64,000 bases of DNA from Craspedostauros australis (GCA_026770025.1 JAMXDE010000006.1:1736001-1800000), one strand, 5' to 3'. Positions 34,401 through 47,200 are shown, counted from the stretch's first letter. Numbers and translations: made by a program. Notes: generated by a model not told the origin, from the letters alone.

Positions 34401-34592
34401 GCACTGGCCTACCATCGCGTCCGGTCCGCTGTCGCCGCTGGCATCCTCTACTTCATCAAGATCCCCGGCACGCAGAACGTCGCCGACGTGATGACGAAGT
34501 TCCTCCCATGGGCTGTCTTCTGGCCCCTCGTGAAGCCCATCCTCTTCTGGAAAGGACACACCGAGTCCTCTTCCCCGACCTACAAGACCTGA
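31465..34592 (+). CDS. Element F polyprotein, C-terminal part: integrase, RT, RNase H
   Basis: The frame continues from 24696 through the duplicated AGACG target. Integrase begins VAMDTLFSDTPAHDDG, with the second Asp in MSDNAKAQ and Glu in HQNGAERRI. A linker region follows with a repeated acidic segment and a chromo-like stretch (SIIGHEGPL..YKGSSFNV) also present in D. RT includes LQWVYAVKHDLRHKARCVAG, DIGNAYLEAF and YVDD near 33491. RNase H includes TYGSEFVAARQATEQ and DVMTKFLP. No stop or frameshift is seen, so F was probably functional until D entered it. It belongs to the same lineage as D, far from the A and B lineages. Met at 31476 is internal, not a start. Confidence 0.9.
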
Positions 34593-34616
34593 ATGTCCGG
34601 GACACGCTTTGGGGAG

Positions 34617-35247
34617 TATTAGCGCACGCTAAATCTCTAACAATAGCGACACCCGTCGACCAATCAGAAATCTTCACTTTTCTTACCTTTTCCGTTCCGA
34701 ACGGAAATTTTGGTCGAAAATCCGTTGTGTCAGATTTGTGTCGCATTTCGCGTCGCAAGAATCGTTTTCCCTCAATCACAGATCCAAAAATGTCGTGGAA
34801 ATTGATTTCTTGCCAAGATGAGCCAATCTGCCTAATCAGGACAGACTTGGATCTTGGGTGTGACACGTGCGAATCTTGCCCTGACCTTCTCAAGTGAATA
34901 CGATCAATCGTGTGATCGTACTACTAGCAACATCGTGAGAAGACGTAATTTACAACACGGGCTATCGCGGTGTTTTTGTTCATTGACTTTTGCACCTCAT
35001 CTTCACGCAGTAACACGCACATTTGTCGTGTTGTCTCCGTGTTATTTTTACTTGCAATTGCATGAGATCATGTCATGCCTCTCTCATGCTCACAGTTCCA
35101 AGAAGACAATCTTGTGAGCTCGACAGCATTCCTACTACCATACGAATAATACAGTAAACAAACACTCTCCTCACCAACAACAACGACTTGATCACTCTAC
35201 GTTCTCGGTGCGGTATCTTCAAACCCATCTACGATTACGTTCTAACA
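34617..35247 (+). repeat. 3' LTR of element F
   Basis: This 631-bp LTR follows a TTGGGGAG purine run. At three positions it differs from both 21274-21904 and 62267-62897, which agree with each other. Confidence 0.92.
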
Positions 35248-35922
35248 AGTTGTGTTAGAAAGCGGATCTCCTTTCCAGCTTCTGACAGTGCGACATACTC
35301 GGCCTCAGTCGAGCTCAATGTCACGCTGCATTGTGCCTTCGATCTCCAGATGATAGGCACGCCTTGCAGCAGGACCAGATGTCCTCCAACGCTGATGCGG
35401 TTGTCCTTGTCTCCAGCGAACTCGCTGTCGGTGTACACCACGATCTTCCATGCGTTGTTGTTCAACAGCTTGGACTCCATCCTCAATCCGTATTCTCTCG
35501 TGTCTGACACGAACTTCATCACTCTCAGCATCTCCTTGTATGCAGTGGTCGTTGGTCCATCCAGCACCTTCGTGAGCTCTCGGACTGCATTCGCGATGTC
35601 TGGTCTCGAATGCTTCACCAGGTATAGCAGCATACCCACTCCACTGCGGTATCTGCTGTGTCGATCCTTGTCGACCTTGGGTACCTTGCTGTTCCTCTGG
35701 ATCCCTTGGCCTGGTGTGCCTGGGGTTCTGTATCGTTGAAGCTTCGTCACATCGCTCTTGAACGTATCCGTGATGTTCTTGATGATGTGAGGCTGATTCA
35801 CCCAGCAGTTGGTTTCGTTCTCGTTGAATTCGATCCGGCAACTCAAGTAGTCTTCGAGTCCATCCTCGATCTGGATTCCGAATCGTTCGCACTTGATGTC
35901 CTTCACCAGTCGCTTCAGCTCG
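35248..35922 (-). pseudogene. Element C RT C-terminus and RNase H piece between F and J
   Basis: Minus-strand frame encoding the end of RT (KDIKCERFGIQIEDGLEDYL, WVNQPHII), SGVGMLLYLVKHSRPDIANA, and RNase H (YTDSEFAGD, STEAEYVALSEAGKEI). It starts at the J target duplication AGCTCG (Glu-Leu codons) and ends at the F target AGTTG. It is highly similar to the corresponding part of G. Confidence 0.87.
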
Positions 35923-37076
35923 TGTTGGAAATCCAGGGTTATAGTAGAGTCTAATGCTTATTAAACTGTACCGTTTTAGAACTGTGAGAACAACACACTC
36001 ATTTCTCAAATCGTCGACTCGTTTGCCCATGATGATGCTGATGGCCTCCTGTAGTTGCCCCTCACAATCATCATTACAATCTCTCTCCGTCATGTCCATT
36101 TCATTGCTCATGACAAGTGCATTTCATCATGCTCAGCTGTTGAGAGATCAGTCTACACTCCTGAGGTGCATGCATGCCGATGCTCGATTCACTCTCTTCT
36201 CATCAGACATCCATCACTCATTCAGTGCACTCTTCCGTGTTGTTCACTCACTCTTCTCACATGTTCACCAACAATCACACTTGCTCAGAACATGGAGTTC
36301 TGGCACGATCAGTCCAGTCCTTCGATGCTGTTCCAGTCCGCGCTTTGTTCTCCTTCGCTGGTTCTCTGTCAGTCACGTAATCATGTTCTGGGTTCCGAGC
36401 GACTCAACTGTGATAGCGTTTTCGCATAGATGTTTCAGGTTAACCGGTCAACCCTCATGCTTGGAACACTTCGGTGTTCCAGTCTCCCTTTCACGTCCAT
36501 TGTTCGCCATTGCCAATTCTGTCGAGATGTACATGTGAGTATATATCAAGATGTACGTGTATATGTGCATCGTTCACCCGCTATTCTCTCATACGCACTT
36601 GGACGGTATAACTATACTCGTGTCGATAGTATGCTGTGATTCGTCAGAATTACAGGGGAAATGGAACACACAAAAAGGGGCAAGATTTCTGGAGGAAATT
36701 TGCAAATAACGATTTCTGGAAGAATCAGAAAATCGTCCGTCCATGCATCAATGGTACCAAGAGAATCTCGAGGTACTTCCCAACTAAACCTCAGATGACG
36801 ATATCATCTGACAGACTACTGCATCACCAATGGAACGTGACATCTGGAGAGCAGAAGGACGCCTACTGACGTCGACAGGATGTCAACATGTCACCACGTC
36901 GACAGCTGTCTCCAAGTCAGAGCAGGAGGCGAAGATACGATGACCCATGAAGATCATGGATACTGAAGGTGAACTTCAAATGGTAAGTACTCATGGAGTA
37001 GAAGCCAGTACTGAATGAACAGAGTGTCGAATGCGGAGTACGCATCGAACACGAAGCATCGTGTAGCACGAGCACA

Positions 37077-37107
<31 letters not shown>

Positions 37108-37517
37108 ATACAGAGAGGAGCGAGAGAGGATCTCGCGTACCGACTCATAGTCGGAGACCGAATCTACGAAACAGATTGAAGCGCCGAGAGCATCGGGCAA
37201 GAGAACGAACGGACACCGAGAGTATCGGAGTGCCAACGTAATGAAATAGCAAACGAACGACTATCAACCAATACCATCTTCCACGATCGTAGGTTACCGT
37301 GAGCGGAACTTGCCAACACAATTCGCCATCGTCCTCAAAACATGTCACATCATTAGTCTGTCCGTCGTCCGTCACACTCTTGACACACAGAGGAGGAGGT
37401 CCACAATCGACTTGGGAGCGTGTCCGACTTTGTTAGATCGGTCAGTCTATTTTTGGTATTATGGGAGGTGTGGCAATCTAGGATAACACGACATAGTCGT
37501 ACCCTCGATTCCTGACA
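35923..37517 (-). repeat. 3' LTR of element J, split by a solo A-type LTR
   Basis: The LTR starts TGTTGGAAATCCAGGG and ends CTCGATTCCTGACA on the plus strand. Without the 36520-37318 insertion and one target copy it is 790 bp, the same as the other J LTR. The polypurine tract GGAAGGG (minus) is at 37518-37524. Confidence 0.9.
36520..37318 (+). repeat. Solo A-type LTR inside the J 3' LTR
   Basis: This 799-bp LTR starts TGTCGAGATGTACATG and ends GCGGAACTTGCCAACA. It is flanked by the 6-bp duplication CAATTC (36514-36519, 37319-37324). It contains a (GA)n tract at about 37082-37107. No internal sequence is attached. Confidence 0.93.
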
Positions 37518-37588
37518 CCCTTCCATTGTCGCATCGACATCATACCATAGACTCCACACTCCATCACTCTCTTGCACCACCATCCCTC

Positions 37589-40500
37589 TCACTCTTCTCG
37601 GTCCACTGCTGACCGAGGCTGGATGATATCTCCCTTGTGTCTGTCGTAGATCTCCTTCTTCGTGTTCTTGGTGAAGCCGTCTGCGATGCTGTCCTCTGAA
37701 CGTACGAACCGGGCTCTAGCCTCTTTGTTTGCAATCAGCTCTCGGATGAAGTGATGTGGGATATCGATGTGTCTGGTTCTGGCCGATGTAGATGGGTTGG
37801 AAGCGATGAAGATTGCTCCCACGTTGTCAACCATCACGTCTGTCGGCCTGTGTATCTCCAACCCAATGTCACTCATCAATTGCGTCAGGAAGCGGATCTC
37901 CTTGCCTGCTTCCGACAGCGCAACGTACTCTGCCTCCGTTGAGCTCAGCGTCACGCTGCGTTGTGCCTTCGATCTCCAGATGATAGGCACTCCCTGTAGT
38001 AGGACGAGGTGTCCTCCCACACTGATGCGATTGTCCTTGTCACCAGCGAACTCGCTGTTGGTGTACACCACAATCTTCCATGCATCGTTCTCCAAGGGTT
38101 TCGGTCTCATCTTCAAACCGTACTCTCTCGTATCCGACACAAACTTCATGACTCTCAGCATCTCCTTGTATGCTGCGGCTGTTGGTCCATCCAACACCTT
38201 GGTCAGTTCTCACACTGCATTGGCGATGTCGGGTCGTGAGTGTTTCACCAGGTACAGCAGCATCCCCACTCCGCTTCGGTAGTTGCTGTGTCGCTGCTTG
38301 TCGACCTTTGGTGAGTCACTCTCTCTCTGGATGCCTTGTCCTGGCGTCCCTGGTGTTCCGTATCGTTGCAGCTTCATCACATCGTCCTTGAAAGTGCTGA
38401 CAATGTTGTTGATGATGTGCGGTTGGTTCACCCAGCAATTGGTCTTGTCGTGGTTGAAGTTGATCTTGCAACTGAGGTAGTCTTCGAGATCTTCTTCCAC
38501 CTTGATACCGAATCGCTTTGCCTTGATGTCCCCCACGAGGTCCTTCAGCTCCTGTTCATCCCCGATGCACAGGCAGTCGTCGACGTAGGTTCCGATCAGT
38601 AGCATTCTCCCTTCCTGATTCCGAATCAGGAGGCATGGATCAACCTTGCTTTGTCTGAATCCCATTTCGATCAGGATGTCGACCAGCTTTTTGTTCCATT
38701 GCCTGGCGCTCTGCACGAGCCCATAGATCGTCTTCTTGAGCAGCAAGCATTCATTGACTTCATGCCTCATGCCTTTCGGGCATTGCATGTAGATCTCCTC
38801 TTCGAGATCCCCATGCAAGAACGCTGTCTCGAAGTCGATGATGATGCAGTCCATTCGAAGAAGCATCTTCATGGTTAGCATCACTCGGTAGGTAGCGTCG
38901 TGGATCACCGGTGCATGATGCGCTGAGAAGTCGACTCCTGCAATCTGGGAATACCCACATGCAACCAATCGGGCGCGGAATACGCCGTTCCTCTTCTCCT
39001 TGAACACCCACTTGGTCTTCACGCATCGCCGATCGTCTGGCATCTCGCTCTTCTTGATCTTCTGCCACACTCCTCTTCTGGCCATGTCGGTGAATTCCTT
39101 ATTGATGGCTCCACGCCACTTCTCTCTCTTCTCGGGATTAGCATGATCCCAGCACTCCTCGAACGTCGTTGGATCCAACATCACGGCCGTATTGGCTTGT
39201 TCGGACCACTCACCATTCCGTTCGTTCTCAACGTCCTGACTCGCAGCGATGAAATCGATAAGTCTCATCCTCCCTTGGGTAGTATCGATCATCATGCCGG
39301 CGACGTCCCTGTTGAACATCGACCCATCTGTGTGGAAGCTGGGCCCTCCAGTAGCCGCGGGGACCATCATCGTCTCCTGCGCAGTGTCGTAGCCATCCTC
39401 ATCCCCTGATGCTGATGCTTCGCCTGCCTCTGATTCCGAATCTGATTCTGATTCTCGTTCCCTTTCCTCTTGGGGAATCGGTGAGTTGTCGTAGCCGGCC
39501 AGGCTACTCACCATCCTTGGTACGCGCGCCAATGGTCTCACGGGAGTGCGTGCAGTCGATTGCTCAGTAGTCGAATCGATCCGCCCCGCACGGTCCTTGT
39601 CCCTTCCGGATTCATCGTCTTCATCATTGTCCGATGGTTCTTCCCCTTGGGCAGGTAGCAAATCATCTTGCTCTTGAGCGGTGTCGTCTGTGTCTCTTGT
39701 TGTGTGTCCAGCTCTTCCGCTCCTCTCCGCGACGCCGATCTTCGCGTTCCTCGCGATGTTCGAGCTTCGCCCCCAAGTCACTTTCTTTCCCTGGATTGCA
39801 TCTCCAGTCTCAGAGTCGTCGTCATCCAGATCATATATCACCGACCTGTTGGCATTCTCAACACCCTTGAATTGCCCATACGACTGGTTCATCCATGTCA
39901 CGTCTCGCGTGATCAGGATCCTTGCCGTTGCGAGGTTCATCATTCGGTATACACCGCTCGCATGTGACTGTCCGTATCCGACGAACAAAGCAGGCTTGGA
40001 CCGATCGTCCAGTTTCGCCTTGATCACTCGGCCTCCGATGAACACCATGCCAATCTCGCCGAACAAACGCAGTCCGTCCACGTATGTGGGTGTCTGCCCA
40101 TTGAATAGTACGCAAGCCGGTTCTCTCGACTTCGTTCCAATGATGTTCTCGAGTTGCGTTGCTGTTCTTGCTGCTTCAGCCCATAGCTTTCCTCGTAGGT
40201 GCTTTGGTAGGTGGGTCTGATTGAGCATCGCCCTGACCTTTCCGTATAACACAGCGAACTTTCGTTCCACGCAACCGTTCTGCTGTGGAGCTGAAGCTGC
40301 CGTGTATTCGAACGTCAGGCCGAATCCCTCCTTGAGTAGCTGCGCCTCTGCGCTGTAGTTCTCGCCTGCGTTGTCACATCTGATATTCTTGACAGTCACG
40401 TTCTGATTCGCCTTGAGCCATCTCAAGAGCGACATCATCTTCGATCCCACTTCGCTCTTCTCTTTGATGAAGTAGCTCCAGCAGTAGTCGCTGTAGACGT

Positions 40501-43392
40501 CAATGATCAGGAGCCAGAATTTTCCGCGACCAAAACTGTACGTCTGGACACTGGAGGTATTCATGAACACCCGTTCGCCAACTCTGCTCGCCTTCGGCTG
40601 TGACATTTTCAACAAACACTTTTGTTGAGACTTGCCAATAGCACAATCCTCACATGGATTCATTCGTCCTATGACATTCCATCCGTATCGCGCAGCAGTG
40701 CGCGAGATAGTGCAAGTGTCAACGTGGCCTAACATTTTATGGATTTGATTGATGTCGACCGCCTTGCCGGTGGACACACCAATGTTTGCCATCTCATGTT
40801 CAGCTGGGACCGCCACCATGTTCACACTGGAAACGAATCCGCTGTGAGTCGCCATGATGCGGTCGAAACGAATGCGCAATCCGTTCTTCTCGAGAGCCAT
40901 CACCACACCCTTGTTGCTGATGTCGAATCCGCTTTCGAGTGCCTTTGTGATGCTTAGCAGATTGACCCAAAGCTTGGGAACAAACTTCACCGCCTTGAGG
41001 ATGATGATGACCTCCGAGCCATCCTTCTGCATCACCTTCATGCGTTTGTCGCCCACCTTCGTTGCTTTGAGGTAGCGTCCGCTTCCCACCTTCACTGCGA
41101 AGCTCGCGAGGCGCACGTTAGTCATGCCCTCGTCGCTGTTGGTGAGATGGCACGATGCCCCCGAGTCGCCAAGCCAGGTGTTTGCCTCGTGGCGATCCGG
41201 TGCGATGGTCTTCTTGCGTTTGCTTGCGTCATACATGTCGCCGATCACCATGGCCATCTCATGCGCATGGTTGTATCCGTAGATAGGCAACTCGTCGAAC
41301 ATGTGCCCGTCGCGCACGCCGTTATCCGATGGATGGTGAATCCAGAGCAAGCGATCCGTGGCCATGGCGCTCATACGCGAGATCAGATTCTTCGGGAGTG
41401 GCGGAAGACGATTCTCCTCAAGCAAATCGTTGATGTCGATTGCTTTGCTCGCCACGTTGTATGCTCCTATCACGCCGATGGTCATCAGCATGAAGTACAC
41501 ACTCCGCACTTCCATGCGGTTCTCGTCGATGCCTTGGTACGCCTCCATCGCGTCGTAGCAGATGAGCGAGAGGTTGGAGCGAACATCATTCGCGGGCATC
41601 ACGTTGGACAGCGAGCATCTCACTGCATAGGGAGGGCTGTCGCTTCCAAGGATTTGGCAGTGTTGGAGCTTCTCAGCTGGTGTCACAGGCACGTCTCCCT
41701 TTGGTCCTCCTGGGATGAGGATCAAGAATGGGCAGAACGGGCAGTCAACACACCACGAGAACAAAGGCCCTTTGGTCAGGCACAGTGGGCACCACGCGTT
41801 GTTGTTGTCGCGTCGAGATGCAGTCTCGATCAACCCGTCCAAGTAGGAGCGAATGGGGCGCACATTGTAGATCGGCTCTGGTCGCCTTGCTGAGGCCGTC
41901 GCGTGGAGATTGATGCCGGGCATCGCGATCTCGTTACTTTCGGTTTCGTCAGCTTCGCTCTCATCAGACGAAAACAAATTGTCGCTCATCATCCGTTCCG
42001 CGTCGACTTGCGGTCCGTAGTAACCGCAGTCGTTCGGGCTGCGGATCCCAACCACTTCGATCGATCCCTCGTCGTCGTTGTTGTTGGTTCCGTTGTAGAA
42101 CCCTGCAGCCAAGTCTCCGTCGACGACCACGAGAGCCATGTCCTTCATGAGGTTTTCGGTGTTGCTCTCCGTGTCGTGGATGCGTGTTGTCATGATTTCG
42201 TGGTCGGTGAGATTTTGTTTTTCGCTCACATTTTTGATGTTGCGCGCAATTTCTCCATCCTCCGCGATTTTGTGACACAACATCACATCATCGACGGTGA
42301 CCAGCGCGACGTCGTCCATGCCGTCCATCCCGTCGGTAGCGACATTGGCTGAGTCTGCGTCCTTCATCGCTGCTCTCAACTTGAAGCACTGCACGATCTT
42401 GTGGCCTGTCTTGCCACAGAACTTGCATTTGCCGTTGAAGCCTCCGGCGCTGAAGTTGCCATTGTTGCGGTTGCCGTTGCCGCGGTTGCCGTTCTTCTTG
42501 GCGCCGCCGCCTTGCTTGCCGTTGCCGCTCTTGGTAGGGGAGCGACAGTCCGCCTTCTTGTGCCCGTAGACGCCACAGTTGCGACAGTTGCCTTTGAACC
42601 CGCCGATCGCGGCCAAGGCCATCTCTTCCTTGCCATGGTTGCCTCCTTCGCGCTTAGAACCATTTTTGGTATGGTGGCGGTCGTAGGTGAGGCACACGGC
42701 CTCGCGAATGTCTTCGACTGTCATCTTGTCTTCTTTGCCTGCAAATTTGAGCTCTATGAGCTTCACGTCCATCTCGTAGTCTCTTCCGAGAGCGTTGAGC
42801 ACAAGCATATTGTATTGCTCGGCGTCCATCTTGATGCCAGCATTCCCCAAACGGTTGCGGAGCACCTCCATGTCGGTGAGGAACGAATCAGGGCGCTCGC
42901 CCTTCTTCAACCGCATCCCGTTGAGTTGAGCCAACAACTGCGCCTTCACTGGTGCAGTATGTTGCTCGTAGATGTGCTCGAGCGCCTTCCACGCCTTGCG
43001 TGGGTCGCCTCCTTCGTAGGCACCGCTCTTGCATCCCAGCACAGCCATGAAGGCAACATTGCCTTCCGGAGTTTCATGGTTGATAGCCATGGTCAGTTCT
43101 TCAAACGCGTACTTTGCCAACGCCTTTCGGTACTCAGCCTTCTCCTTGTAGGACATGGCTGACACCTTCTTGGGTTCCCCGTACCCGAGTCTCCGCCCGT
43201 CGTCGGGGCAAGACCAGATGGTCCGAGGGGCTCATCCTTCACCACCACGGCATCCGCAGCTTGGAGGTAAAAGTTCCCGTAGCCCTTGCGTTCAGCGCGG
43301 GTGAGGAACTTAGCGCTCCATGCGTTCCAGTTGGACTTCTTTCCGTCGAACACGATGGGGTAGCGATCGGACTTGCCTAAAAAGGAGCTCAT
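37589..43392 (-). pseudogene. Element J Gag-Pol, one frameshift and one nonsense codon
   Basis: Gag starts at MSSFLGKSDRY (43392) and changes frame between about 43165 and 43230 relative to B. The main frame (43165-38210) contains CCHC knuckles (CRNCGVYGHKKADC, CKFCGKTGHKIVQC, about 42390-42600) and the C-x2-C-x9-C-x2-C cluster (WCPLCLTKGPLFSWCVDC, about 41745-41800). Protease LGDSGAS follows at about 41155-41175, then HHCC, integrase, an acidic linker, and RT with YVDD near 38578-38589. TGA at 38210-38212 falls in IANAV(R)ELTK, a CGA to TGA change. RNase H continues to 37589. It is closest to B in Gag and to G in the rest of pol by eye. It is not autonomous as it stands. Confidence 0.88.
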
Positions 43393-43446
43393 GATGATGG
43401 TGGTGGTAAGGGTGATGGCGAGTGTTGCTGTGCTGATGGTGGTGGA

Positions 43447-43479
43447 AACGTAGGATTTCAATCGTAACGTTTCGAAACG
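43447..43479 (-). promoter_or_regulatory. Probable primer-binding/leader block of J
   Basis: The same CGTTTCGAAACG palindrome and following bases as in B (12611-12646) and G (51696-51730) directly adjoin the 5' LTR. Confidence 0.6.
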
Positions 43480-44269
43480 TGTTGGAAATCCAGGGTTATA
43501 GTAGAGTCTAATGCTTATTAAACTGTACCGTTTTAGAACTGTGAGAACAACACACTCATTTCTCAAATCGTCGACTCGTTTGCCCATGATGATGCTGATG
43601 GCCTCCTGTAGTTGCCCCTCACAATCATCATTACAATCTCTCTCCGTCATGTCCATTTCATTGCTCATGACAAGTGCATTTCATCATGCTCGTCTGTTGA
43701 GATATCGGTCTACACTCCTGAGGTGCATGCATGCCAATGCTTGATTCACTCTCTTCTCATCAGGCATCCATCACTCATTCAGTGTACTCTTCCGTGTTGT
43801 TCACTCACTCTTCTCACATGTTCGCCGACAATCACACTTGCTCAGAACATGGAGTTCTGGCACGATCAGTCCAGTCCTTCGATGCTGTTCCAGTCCGCGC
43901 TTTGTTCTCCTTTGCTGGTTCTCTGTCAGTCACGTAATCATGTTCTGGGTTCCGAGCGACTCAACCGTGATAGCGTTTTCGCATAGATGTTTCAGGTTAA
44001 CCGGTCAACCCTCGTGCTTGGAACACTTCGGTGTTCCAGTCCCCCTTTCGCATCCATTGTTCGCCATTGCCGATTCGTCATCACCCTCAAAACATGTCAC
44101 ATCATTAGTCTGTCCGTCGTCCGTCATACTCTTGACACACAGAGGAGGAGGTCCACAATCGACTTGGGAGTGTGTCCGACTTTGTTAGATCGGTCAGTCT
44201 ATTTTTGGTATTATGGGAGGTGTGGCAATCTAGGATAACACGACATAGTCGTACCCTCGATTCCTGACA
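43480..44269 (-). repeat. 5' LTR of element J
   Basis: This 790-bp LTR starts TGTTGGAAATCCAGGG and ends CTCGATTCCTGACA. It is similar to, but visibly diverged from, the 3' copy (for example around 43690-43745). Confidence 0.9.
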
Positions 44270-47200
44270 AGCTCGAGGGTGCTTCCGATGCACAGGCAAT
44301 CATCGACGTACGTCCCGATTAGGACGAGGTTCCCTTCCCGATTCCGAATTAGCAGGTATGGGTCCACCTTGCTCTGCCGGAAGCCAAGCTTGATCAGGAT
44401 GTCCACAAGCTTTTTGTTCCATTGCCTTGCGCTCTGAACCAACCCGTAGATGGTCTTCTTCAGCAGCAGGCATTCGTCCGATTCATGCTCCATTCCCTTG
44501 GGGCATTGCATGTAGATCTCTTCCTCGAGGTCTCCGTGCAGGAAGGCGGTTTCGAAGTCGATGATGATGCTGTCTGTTTTCAACAACATCTTCATGGTCA
44601 GCATCACTCGGTACGTTGCATCGTGGATAACAGGCGCATGATGAGCGGAAAAATCCACTCCAGCAATCTGCGAGTATCCACAGGCAACCAACCTGGCGCG
44701 AAAGACTCCATTTCTCTTCTCCTTGAAGACCCATTTCGTCTTCACACATCTCCGATCCCTCGGCATCTTGTTCTTCTTGATCTTCTGCCAGACTCCTCGT
44801 CTTGTCATGTCGTAGAACTCCTTATTGATGGCCTCCCGCCATTTCCTCCGCTTCGCTGGATCTGCATGATCCCAGCATTCCTCGAAGGTGGTTGGGTCCA
44901 ACATCATAGCCGTGTATGCGTGCTCGGATGTCTCGTTCCAATCCCCTCTCTCGACTCGTTGGTTCGCTGCAATGAATTCATTCAGTCTCATTCTCCCTTC
45001 TGTGGTGTCGATCATTAGACTCGCCACGTCTCGATTGAACATGGATATGTTCGAATGGAAGTCTCGTTCGCCCGTGGTTGCATGGATCGTCTCAGCTGTC
45101 TCAGCTGGTTCATCCTCTCCACTGCTTGATTCTGAGTCGGATTCATATCCTGGTGGATTGTTGGACGGGACCAAACCCCGTAGCATCCTTGACATCTTTG
45201 CCACAGGTCTTGCTGGGGGTTGCTCGATCTCTCTGCCTTCGGCGGCTTGTCTTCGAGTCACCCGTGTGTCGTCCCTTCCGGATTCATCGTCGTCTTCATC
45301 GTCCGATGGATCGTCCCCTTGGGCAGGTAGCAGTTCATCTTGCTTCGATGCATAGCCTGCGGTGTCTTCGTAGTCTGTTCCGGACTCTCTGCTTCGATCA
45401 GCTGACACAGCCTTCGCCATCCTTGCGATACTTGTATCACGCTCCCAAGTCACCTTCGTATTGCGGAGTGCTGCTCCTGCATCGAAGTCGTCGTCTTCCA
45501 GATCCACCATTTGTGTTCTGTTGGCATTCTCAATACCCTTGAATTGCCCATACGACTGGTTCATCCATGTCACGTCTCTGGTGATTAGGATTCTCGTGGT
45601 TGCCAGGTTCATCATGCGGTATACTCCATTCGCATGAGACTGTCCGTATCCGACGAACATAGCTGGCTTGGATCTGTCATCCAGTTTCGCTTTGATTGCG
45701 CGACTGCCGATGTAGACCATTCCAATCTCCCCGAAGATACGCAATCCTCTCGCGTAGGTTGGGGTCTGTCCATTGAGTAGCAGGCATGCAGGATCCCTTG
45801 ATTTAGTCTCGACGATGTTCTCGATCTGCGTTGCGTTCCTTGCTGCCTCTGCCCATAGTTTGCCGCGCAGTTGTCTCGGTAGGTGCGCCTGGTTCAGCAT
45901 TGACCTGACCTTACCATAGAGGACCGCGAATTTTCGTTCCACTCTTCCATTCTGTTGAGGAGTCGAAGTGGCAGTGTACTCGAAGGTTGGGGCGAAGCCT
46001 GCTCTTAATAGTAGGGCCTCTGCGCTGTAGTTCTCTCCTGCATTGTCACATCTGACATTCTTTACTGTCACTTGTTGATTGCCTGATAGCCACTTCAACA
46101 ATGATAGTAGTCTGGGGCCGACCTCGCTCTTTTCCTTAACGAAGTAGCTCCAGCAATAGTCGCTGTAGTCGTCGATGACCAGCAACCAGTATTTTCCATG
46201 TCCAAAGCTCGTTGCTTGGACACTTGAAGTATCCATGAAGAGTCGTTCTCCGACCTTCTTCGCCCGTAGTTGGAGAGTTTTGGTCAGGCGTTTTTGCTTC
46301 GCCTTTCCAATCGCGCAGTCCTTGTATGGATTGAGGGTCCCAGTCACATTCCATCCATATTGTCTCGCCGTCCTGGAGATCGTATAAGAGTCAACGTGGC
46401 CTAGCATTTTATGGAGCTTATTCACATCCATGGGCTTCTTTGTATCAAGCCCGACATTCGCCATCTCCTCGCTCTTAGGGGCAGGCACCATGTTTACACC
46501 GAGCACGCATCCGCTGTGAGTTGCCATGATCCAATCGAATCGGATGCGCTGCCCGTTCTTGTCCAGCACGATGATCACGCCCTTGTTACTGATGTTAAAC
46601 CCGTTATGGAGCGCCTTGCCGATGCTGAGTAGGTTGACCCAGAGCTTAGGCACGTATCGCACTCCCTTCAGGATGATGATGGCGCTCTTACCGTCCTTCT
46701 GCATCACCCGCATGCGTAGGTCACCGACCTTAGTGGCGCGGAGGAATTTTCCGCTTCCCACCTTCACAGAGAAATTCGAGAGGCGCACATTAGTCATGCC
46801 CTCATCATTATTAGTCAGGTGACATGATGCGCCAGTATCTCCCAACCATGTGTTTGCTTCATGTTGGTCTGGTGCAATCAACTCGCGATTGCTCTCACTC
46901 GACTCGTGATCCTTGATCACCATGGCCATCTCGTGTCCGAATCTTGCTCGGTCGAAGTGTTCCATCAGTTCGAACTTATATTCCGGGCTCCCCTCCATAG
47001 GTCTGACCTTTGGGAGTTCTGGGCACTCCAAGCCGTCTCGCACTTCGGTGTCGTCCCAGCCTCTCATCCATGAGACGCGTTGGGTACACAAGCGGCTCAT
47101 CCTCAAGATGAGGTGTTTGGGGAGTAGTGGCAGCCTTTTCTCTTTGAGCAGTTCGTTGACGACCACAATCTTGCATGATAGGTCGTATGCTCCATCGAAT

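Larger units (their letters stand above)
21274..35247 (+). mobile_element. Element F: divergent copia element hosting D
   Basis: It has two 631-bp LTRs (21274-21904, 34617-35247) and a 5-bp target duplication AGTTG (21269-21273, 35248-35252). Both LTRs begin TATTAG and end CTAACA, so the canonical TG is replaced by TA. The internal region is an open polyprotein interrupted only by element D at 24697-31464. The LTRs differ at three positions that I saw (near 21493, 21537 and 21872 against the second copy). Confidence 0.93.
35923..44269 (-). mobile_element. Element J: copia element nested in C
   Basis: LTRs of 790 bp lie at 35923-37517 (split by a solo A LTR) and 43480-44269. The 6-bp target duplication is AGCTCG (35917-35922, 44270-44275). 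The LTRs differ at many positions, so it is older than B, D or G. The coding region has one frameshift and one nonsense codon. Confidence 0.92.
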
